From: Gymnothorax reevesii
Taxonomy: Eukaryota; Chordata; Actinopteri; Anguilliformes; Muraenidae
Direction: 5' to 3'
NCBI GenBank assembly: GCA_029721435.1
Contig: CM056583.1
Location: 56,046,120 to 56,110,119 of the forward strand
Length of the DNA stretch: 64,000 nucleotides
Below are positions 56,281-64,000 of the stretch, piece by piece. How positions within the stretch are numbered: the first letter of the stretch is position 1; every line of letters begins with the position of its first letter. Under the pieces are notes generated by a model. It was not told where the DNA came from. It saw nothing but the letters and a program-made list of their open reading frames with translations, and made no database searches. A program made the position numbers and the translations under genes.

Positions 56281-59200
56281 GTATGTTTCCAGAAATTTTA
56301 AGAAAAAGCTGAACAGAATGATAAATACTTATAAATATTCATGGAATCTCCATTTTCTCTTTAACTTCAAATTCAAATGCATTATATTTTACGGCCAGAG
56401 GCAAAAGGATATTACAAAACAAACATTCTAAAGACTAATATTAAGTAACCTATAGCCCATGCATAGTTACTGAACAATGATCCCAGGTAGCTAACCACAT
56501 AAGCTAAAACATAAATTAGTTCTCTAAACCTGCTAGCAGTGTGTAATGATCAAATCTGTGGAAAAATTTCCCAGATCCCATATCAATAAAAGGAGAGACA
56601 TGCAGCCAGTAATGGTAATACCTGCACAAATGTAAATATCCACTCTATATAATGAATATGAAAGACAACTCACATTTTACTGACGCATGCTTTAAATCTC
56701 TAAAATCAATATCTTTCCACCTCAAGATGCTGTACGAGTAGCTGAAAATGTGAAGCCAAAATGTAGTCAGCATCTTCTGTCACATACTGGTAAACAGGCA
56801 TAGACAACAGTCATGGGCACAAATGAAAATTAGCAATAAGACTTGACCACTGCAATAACAAGAATCAGCAGTAGTGACACAGGAAATCTAGACGTATTTA
56901 CGACTCCATGACAGCAATAATAAATCCTGCTAACAGGCAATTAACTTTACTGAGCCACATCTCTGAACTTAACAAGTCTTCATGGAATTATAAAATATCA
57001 CAAGATTTTACTACCTTGGCAGGGAATTGATGTTAATAGCAAACAGTTAAGAAGTGCATACATTATAATCAATTTAGGTGACTTGTCCTATACTTCTTAT
57101 AACTAATTGCAATAGACCTTTCTTGATCTTGCACATTATTGTTTCACAAAAAACCCAGATATTACATGGGAAATGGTAGTCAGTGAAGATGCATTATTTT
57201 GAATAAACCAGGAAGATAAGTTCTCTCATTTCATTTAAAGTTCCCCTATGTTGTCACCATGTGCATAACCAATATAGCCAATACAGGCCATTTCAATATC
57301 TGTAATTTCTGACATGACAAGAGGGAGTGACGACCTTGAATAATAAAAGAACTGATAAAATGGGTGGCTGAAGTCAATCAAAATGGAACAGATTTTAAAA
57401 TGATTTTGAAATGGTTTGTATAGGCTGATGATAGAACAGCATATATAGAGACAAATAAACTGATGGACACAGTTCTCATGCACTTAACTTCACATACCAC
57501 TGCAGTCCATTCATTTAGCAGCAGATTTTATTCAGAGTGACTGACTGTACAACTTTAAAGAGCACGCTGTGCACCTAATGTGCTTAGAGGCAATTAAAGC
57601 TGAGCATGAAAGTGTTATACGAGAGGCTAGTGAATTATAATGTCATTCATCTCTCTGTTGAACCAGAATGAGCCATGCTTGATTTGGTTAATGCCCATTG
57701 CCGCACCTAAACCAAAATGTGCGACATTCAGGCCCCAAAATTAATCATGACAATGACAATTAAATTAAATAGAATTGCATTCTATCACCGTAAAACATTG
57801 ACAGTTGTGTCCTGTTTAGAGACAGAAAACTAAACAGCATCTACCGTCAGAAGTTATCATAAAGGATATCTGAACTTGTGGTGGTGACTTTGTATTCTTC
57901 ACCAGCACTGCACCACAGGGGCCACCGCTGGTCTGACATACGTAGGTACACATACGCCACAGTACCAGTATGCAGTAGATACTTGCATTCCGCACCAGGC
58001 ACAATTTTGTCAGGTAGCTGCTCTGTCATCATCTGAGAATCCTATTCTTTACAGCCATTTTTATTACAAACATAGCTTGATTTCCATATTTTCTTAAAAG
58101 TTCTTCACAGCCTTTCCAGTGGTGTCATAGAGAAGGAAAACACCCAGAAAAACAGCTAAATATAACTACATACAGGACTGTGTCCCAGTCCAGTGTTGAC
58201 TAATGATTTTCAATTCCTGGACAAAATTTCAGTGGGAACTGAACAGAACCCGTTAGGAACATTGAAAAAATCACCTAGGCTTTTCTCAAGACTAAGTTCG
58301 GAACTTCACCATTTTTGGCACAAGAACAAAAGTAGTTTTCCACTCTGTTCCATAATAATAGATGAGATGCATTTTTACAGTGCATTATTAAGATGGCTCA
58401 GAACCAGAGCTACCTAATGTCTTCTGTGATGTTTTTGCCAATAAATGAGGTAATACTTGTGATGATACTCTGTCAGCTTGAAAACCCAAAGCAGAGCACA
58501 TTACATTGAGGTACTTTAAATATTCCTGGAATATAGATCTGCCTTATAAGAATGATAAAATCTATTCCTTATATATCAGGACAATGTCTTAAATTACCAG
58601 CATCCAGTGGTATGAATAAGAGACCTTTCAGTGTCATGCAGTGGACAGTAAAAAATTATGAATAAACAAAAGACTTTAAAGTCACTTTACATATTCTATG
58701 CATTCTTTGTTTGTTTTACTATTTAAGCATCAGAGGATTATTTTAAATCTAGGTTCATGTTTTTCCACACCACCATGAATCTCCAGGGTAAACCTAATGA
58801 GCTTATTACTGCACAAGCTTAGCGGCTGCTTTCAATGCCATGACCTATAAATTGCTGATACTGAGAAGTTTATGGTATTGGACCATGCTAATCTGATTTA
58901 ATGGAACAAAAAAAAAAAAAAAGAATTTGATAGTCTATTGTCCTGAGCCTTTCTTTACCGTTTTACCCCGCAATCCAGCTGTCCCTGTCAGTTTTTCAAT
59001 CAGTTTCCCCAAATTGGTTCTCATTATTTAATTATTGACTTGTGCCTCGCCATTCCTTTTGGGCTCTCGCTCTCACCTGTTTCCTACTGCTAACTATGAT
59101 GTCCAACTCATGATCGAAAGATTCAAAATGAACAGATCTTTGAAATGAAGACTGACTCAAATCACCTCAGTCAAGGATCCATTCATATACATCTCTGCGA

Positions 59201-59945
59201 CATTCACTTCTCCTTCTGTGATGCCATTGCCCCTTGAGTGACAGATGTAGCGGACAATAGTTAACAACCAGATCAGCATTTTTGTGAACATGATAGGCTT
59301 GTATTGTGGAGCAGCACTACCCGATAGACAAAGGTATTTGTCCAATCAGGCACATTGCCTAGGCCATTTGCAGGCCCATTGCAATGATTCATCGCTTTAC
59401 GGTCCTGTTTAGTCTGTATTCGGCTGGCCTCCAGCCTGCTTTAGATATGTAGCCAGTTTTTTAATACCCATTTTCTTAGTCCCCCTCTTTATAGTGATCG
59501 TTTTATCACCAAGATAGTTCCTCTTAATATCTTGGCAGATGCTATGCCTTCCCATATAGTGGTCAGATGTCGCATCTGTACCTCACATTTTGGACACATT
59601 GACAGACTTGTGGTTCTCCGGTGTTTCTGAAGATTGCAGTGGGCTGTAGAATTATTGTTAAGGAAAGAAATGTATAACAACACTTTTGCTTATTGATCAA
59701 TTTTTCCGCCTTCTCATTTCTCATGTCTGAACATTTTTCCAGCTTGTTGATTCAATATCTAGATGGATTACTTTTTTCCCCCAAAATTGATACGTTTACG
59801 CTCTGAGAAAAGAACAAAAAAATTTTCATTTACATTTCCATCGCATGAAAATGCTCTTAATTGCACAATGGAAACAAAATGGCATCAAATCTGGAGTTTT
59901 CACAAACCACCATCAAGCCACTCCAGCAGAATCGTCTCCAATCAC
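56281..59945. other. No gene recognised
   Basis: The longest stretch without recognisable repeats. AT-rich unique-looking DNA, consistent with intron or desert. A 13-base A-run interrupted lies near 58908-58922. Confidence 0.45.
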
Positions 59946-60050
59946 AAAATTACCAAAATGGAGTCAGACATGCGCAGTTTGGATCCGCAGCTCTGATAAC
60001 GTTTGAATTTGTTGGCTGCGCTTAGGTTGTCAGTTTAGGGCCTTTTGAGT
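59946..60050. repeat. Dispersed repeat, paralogue of 40258-40360
   Basis: AAAATTACCAAAATGGAGTC, AGACATGCGCAGTTTGGATC and TTAGGTTGTCAGTTTAGGGCC match the other copy with moderate divergence. Family not identified. Confidence 0.6.
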
Positions 60051-61534
60051 CTTCACATGAAAGTCGATATGAGCTGATTTTGCTTCTCTTCTACTGCATG
60101 GAGTAATACTGAGTCACAGGCTAAAAACTGGCACCTGATATGGGCCTTACTCACCAGCTCCATTTCTGTGTATTGTTGTATACACATTCCTCTCACACCC
60201 AGCTTAACATACTTCAGGTATCTTATTTTGACATAATAGATGAGGGTGACATAAACTATTTGTAATCTAAGCATTTTCTGAAATGATTCTATTTTTTTCA
60301 AAAATGTATTTTATTTTACCAAATGTACTACAGGTCTCAGCACCACAGAATGCATGTTTTTTGGGGAAGATCAAAGAATTCTGTGTCTATGGGGAATAGT
60401 TTAACTTTCTACTTTTAAACAAATGGTGAATCAGTGGCAGTCAATCAGCAATATGAGAAATTCAATGTTTGAAAAGCTTGAATGTACTGCCACAAATACA
60501 CAAGTGACTTTGGTTTAAGTCCAATAAAGTTTTTTTTTTCTTCTTCCCATTCAGAGCCACACACTTCAGACCGAGCTTTTAGATTATTAACATATAGCCC
60601 TAAAGCTCTGAGGGTAAAATTACATACAACTTAATTACATAATAAAGAAGAGTGAACGGACACAGACCTTTGTGTAAAGTAGGCTAAGGTGGAAAGCACT
60701 GGTCCCGGATCTGGTCTTATTTTTTCAGTGCAGGTATGGGGCCACAGCTGATTAGCTGTAAAAGTAGCAATGTTTCAAATTAGATACTCAACTAAATGGA
60801 TTAGTTTGGTAATGAAATGCACTCAAAAAAAAAAGGATCTAATTTACCTCGGCAACCCATTCAACCCTAACTTGAACTGGCTTGGACTGAATACTTCATA
60901 CATCACTGCGCATTAAAATCATTGACCGTCTCCAGCCTCACGTAATGCTTTAAGTGTTCTGGCACACACTGTCCACCATTCATCTACCTGCTCTGTCTTT
61001 TTGTACTTGCCAGCAAAGGACAGGAGCAAGTTCAATTCAGAAGTTCTGAATGAAATGTAATTGGTAATTATTTTCATATATTGCACTACTGTATGACTGA
61101 ACCTTACTACCATATACATTCAAGAACCACAATACCTTTGATGTCTTTGTAAGCAAATACTATATTTTAAATACATCGTATAATAGTCTGTTCATTAAAG
61201 ATAATGTGAATAGCAATGCAGCATTGATTTTAAAATGATTCCTGAGATTGCATCACAAAATTGCATTCTAAAATTGCAATGCGAGTAAAACTGGAAAGCA
61301 TCTGTGTGTTTTGCTTGATTTTTTAAGGAGTACTGTAACCCAGGTGAATTTACATATAGAATAAACATATTTACTCAAGGAACAAAGTTCCTTCAGCTGT
61401 ACATCAAAGTTTATATCATATGAAATGAATACCTCACGATAATGCACAGCGTTGTCGAAGATGGTGAGTTGGTGAGACAAGCAACGCACGCTTGACGGTT
61501 CGTCAACCCATTGCAAGGATCAGACAATGCAAAT
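60051..61534. other. No gene recognised
   Basis: Non-coding DNA without recognisable termini. Confidence 0.45.
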
Positions 61535-61615
61535 TCCTCACAGAAATGCCCCAGACTGGATTCAAACCCACAATCTTCTTGCTAGTTGGCAACAGCGCTT
61601 AAACAAACCACAGCA
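61535..61615 (-). repeat. Fragment of the 16806-17158 repeat family
   Basis: On the minus strand: GCTGTTGCCAACTAGCAAGAAG, GTGGGTTTGAATCCAGTCTG, GGGCATTTCTGTGAGGAATT. It aligns with the part around 16830-16895. Confidence 0.7.
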
Positions 61616-61689
61616 CAAAAATTTTGCATTGATCATTAAAAATTATCGACCCCAAGAGAGTGAAACTCCCCGTTAAGTGACGACATGAT

Positions 61690-61925
61690 GGAGCAACACA
61701 AGAGATCCAGTGTCTTGTGATGTCTGTCGGTTCCAGAGTTGCACAGTCACTGACAGCAAAGCATTTGCATCAAAGTATTATAAATGACATTTCTTTAACG
61801 AGTATGTTTGTCTGCCCGACTATTTTTGACCCCCTAAAACTGGGCAGCTACATGTAGAAACTGTTGTAATTTCTACTCGTTTCATACAATATTTTGAACA
61901 ATTCAATTAAAAGGTCACTTCAAGC
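61690..61925 (+). pseudogene. Tc1-like transposase end plus 3' region
   Basis: Reads GATCCAGTGTCTTGTGATGTC, then AAGCATTTGCATCAAAGTATT before a stop, then GACCCCCTAAAACTGGGCAG and GTTTCATACAATATTTTGAAC. This is the C-terminus (QRLVMSxGSR..AVTDSKAFASKYYK-like) and 3' end of the same Tc1 lineage as 39668. Confidence 0.75.
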
Positions 61926-62732
61926 GCGTCTTAATGGCTTCGTTTCAAATCTATTGCGCAGGCATTCATAGCCAAGATTATGAAAATGGTGTCACTGTCC
62001 AAATATCCATGGACCTGATGGCATATATTTGCTTTCATATAAAAAGGCGAAAATGCAATTGCTGACTCAACCAGATGCTTAAATTTAGAAATTTCACACC
62101 ACAGGACGTCCCGCAGATTATTATTAACATTCATTGCTGTGGCTTAGAGCTGTGTTTCAGCAAACCACTCTTCACATATTATGGCTGATGCAAGGTCAGT
62201 GCCGTAATTTGAAAGGTAAATTAACTTAATCATTAATGTGGGGTCATAGCATTAGCATGGGAGGCTTTAAAATGTAAAAAGCAAAAAAAAATACGGCCTG
62301 TATTATCCTTAGTATTAGCTCACAATGTTAAAAAGTCAATGTTAAAGAGCCTTTAAAGAGTCTTCAATAAAGACTTAAAAGGTTTTATGAGTCCAAAGAG
62401 AATACAGTGCACACTATCAGAGCAAAAAACTGCAATTACTGAGCACTACACATTCTGCTGCCCTGGCTTTACAGAGAGTGAAGGCAGGCTAAAGAAACAG
62501 CTGCTGACACCAGCTCAGGTCCTGCTGCGAATGGAGCTGTGGGCAGGGATTCAGGCAAGTGCTCCAATATGGCCCACAGACGTCCGTCGCCCATGCGTTG
62601 TGTAGGCATGGGGGGAATAAGTTTTTAATCCCTTGTTGATACTGTGTCTTTCGTGGCTTCAGCTAGAATCCACCCCCTTTTGCAATTAGTGCGTATAGTT
62701 ACCAGTTACACCAAGTGCCACAACATGCAAGA
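61926..62732. other. No gene recognised
   Basis: AT-rich non-coding DNA. Confidence 0.45.
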
Positions 62733-62847
62733 CGCTGTGTCACAAAAAACATCTACCCCCTCCCGATTTCTTTTATTTTTGCTTACTGTCATATTTAAAA
62801 ATTTCAAGTCATCCAATTAATTTCAACACAAGTATTTGCCACTAACG

Positions 62848-63111
62848 TGTCTTTGTCCCCCGCCACAAGGCTATCAGTGTGAAAATGCACAATGTCTCGG
62901 TGTGACCTTGAGAGTGACGCGAAGGTCACCGAAATCGACTGGCGCCGGGGTATCACCCTAATACATGTTGACACGAAATTTGAAGGAAATCCGTCAATTC
63001 GTTCTTGAGGTATCTCGCAGACAAGGATTCGGGACGTACGGACGTACGGACGGTCGTGAATACTATGTCTCGCCGCTTCGCGCGTTCCGCGCGCGGGGAA
63101 CAATAAGATCA
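62848..63111 (-). repeat. Hairpin-class repeat inserted in a Tc1 element
   Basis: One end has TTGTCCCCCGCCACAAG. The other has CGCCGCTTCGCGCGTTCCGC and GCGCGGGGAACAATAAG, which folds on itself (63071-63099). Between them lie AATGTCTCGGTGTGACCTTG, GAAGGTCACCGAAATCGAC and GACGTACGGACGTACGGACG. Confidence 0.75.
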
Positions 63112-63229
63112 AGTCAACATGAGTAAGCATAAAATGCTGCTTTAAAATTGTAATTTAATTGAAGGTGAAGAGTTATTCAAAACCTATACCATCTATATGA
63201 AAATGTAATTGAGTCCCAAACTAATAACT

Positions 63230-63880
63230 GGTTGTGCCTGGGCGGCTAAAACTGCAATCAGATGTTTGAACCAGTAATGAGTCTTTTACAACACTGTAGA
63301 GAAATTCTGGCTCACTTTTCTTTGCAACATTATTTTTATGCAGCCACATTAGACAGCTTTCTTGCATTAATTGCTTGTTTAAGGTCAAGCCACAGCATCT
63401 TAATCAGAATTAATTTGACTAGGCCACTTAAAAACCCTAATTTTTCTTCTTTTGAGCAATTCAGAGGTGGACTTGCTTAAGGGCTTTGGATCAGTGTCCT
63501 GCTGCACATCCCTGCATAACGCTTGCGCTTTTGGTTACAAACTGACAGCTGGACATTCTTCCTCAGGATTTTCTGATAGAAAACAGAATTCATGTTTCCA
63601 TCAATTACAGCAAGTCTCCACGGCCAGCGAAGCAGTCCCAGACCATCACTGTTCTAAATTTGTGTTTGAATTGGTGTGTCACTCCTATTGTGGGATATTG
63701 TGTGATGGCTTTATGCCAGATGGAACCTGACAAAAAGTTCCACTGTTGGCTCATCAGCCCTCAGAATATTATCCCAAAAGCCTCTGGGGTCATCAATATG
63801 TTTTGGGCAAATAGCAGTTCAGCCTTTTTTGTTCATTTTGGTCAGCCATGGTTTTTCCTTTTGCCCAGTCTCTTATCGTC
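63230..63880 (-). pseudogene. Tc1-like transposase relic
   Basis: In reverse reading the blocks follow those of 28071-28735 base by base, e.g. plus-strand CAATCAGATGTTTGAACCAG, ATTAATTGCTTGTTTAAGG, GGATCAGTGTCCTGCTGCA, CAGAATTCATGTTTCCATC and CCAGATGGAACCTGACAAAA. The catalytic motifs are heavily altered and no long frame survives. It is a more diverged member of the same lineage. Confidence 0.8.
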
Positions 63881-64000
63881 TGTTATCATGTAATTGTGAA
63901 TACTGACCTTAACTGAGGCAAGTGAGGCAGGCAGTTCTTCGGATTTTTTTTTTTTTTTTGGACCTCCGGGATGAGTCATCAATGCACATTTGAAATAATT

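Larger units (their letters stand above)
62733..64000 (-). mobile_element. Tc1-like transposon running off the window
   Basis: The left terminus CTGTGTCACAAAAAACATCTACCCCC and CCCGATTTCTTTTATTTTTG match the ends of the element at 27854. Sequence after 63121 (TAAGCATAAAATGCTGC) continues that element's leader. A hairpin-class repeat interrupts it at 62848-63111. The right end lies beyond the window. Confidence 0.78.

Overview
The window looks like ray-finned fish (teleost) nuclear DNA. It is AT-rich and has no bacterial-style gene packing. It is full of elements typical of fish genomes: Tc1-like transposons from about seven lineages, hAT, piggyBac-like, pogo-like and mariner-like non-autonomous elements, tRNA-derived SINEs, retroposon tails, LTRs, and long (CA)n, (TA)n and (GA)n microsatellites. 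I could not identify the species.

I see no intact host protein-coding gene. The most plausible reading is a large intron or a gene desert. Two short splice-bounded open segments (10855-10947 and 35255-35293) are the only host-exon candidates, and both are weak. Every protein similarity I recognise belongs to a decayed transposon.

Layout. 1-1.75 kb: no recognised feature. 1.75-4.9 kb: a Tc1 element split by a 1.1 kb TIR element and a 203 bp hAT MITE, followed by a piggyBac-like MITE. 5-9 kb: hairpin-class repeat, SINE, Tc1 relic, (TA)44. 10-13.6 kb: purine tract, candidate exon, retroposon tail. 13.9-17.2 kb: hairpin-class repeats, a SINE, an inverted duplication of an unknown transposon ORF, and an L2/SINE-like repeat. 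18.5-21.3 kb: a Tc1 element carrying a mariner-like MITE, then a 766 bp hAT-like element with a perfect 8 bp target duplication. 22.2-24.1 kb: an LTR with a putative primer-binding site, then an unclassified 1.25 kb TIR element. 25.5-29 kb: two Tc1 elements and a solo LTR. 30-31.6 kb: hairpin-class repeat and a TTA-flanked element with four internal 15-mers. 36.2-39 kb: pogo-like element and a piggyBac-like element inserted in an older repeat whose empty-site relative lies at 32 kb. 39.7-48.8 kb: Tc1 fragments, hairpin-class repeat nearly identical to one at 16.4 kb, SINEs, compound microsatellite. 49.5-52 kb: Tc1 element split by a 1.2 kb insertion that itself contains a 501 bp inverted-repeat element. 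54.5-56.3 kb: LTR, Tc1 fragment, CpG-rich block, hairpin-class repeat. 61.5-64 kb: repeat fragments and a Tc1 element carrying a hairpin-class insertion that runs off the window end.

Nothing here works together as a pathway. The interest lies in the layered record of transposition (several levels of nesting with readable target duplications) and in a class of hairpin-capped dispersed repeats with at least nine members, two of which look recently copied.
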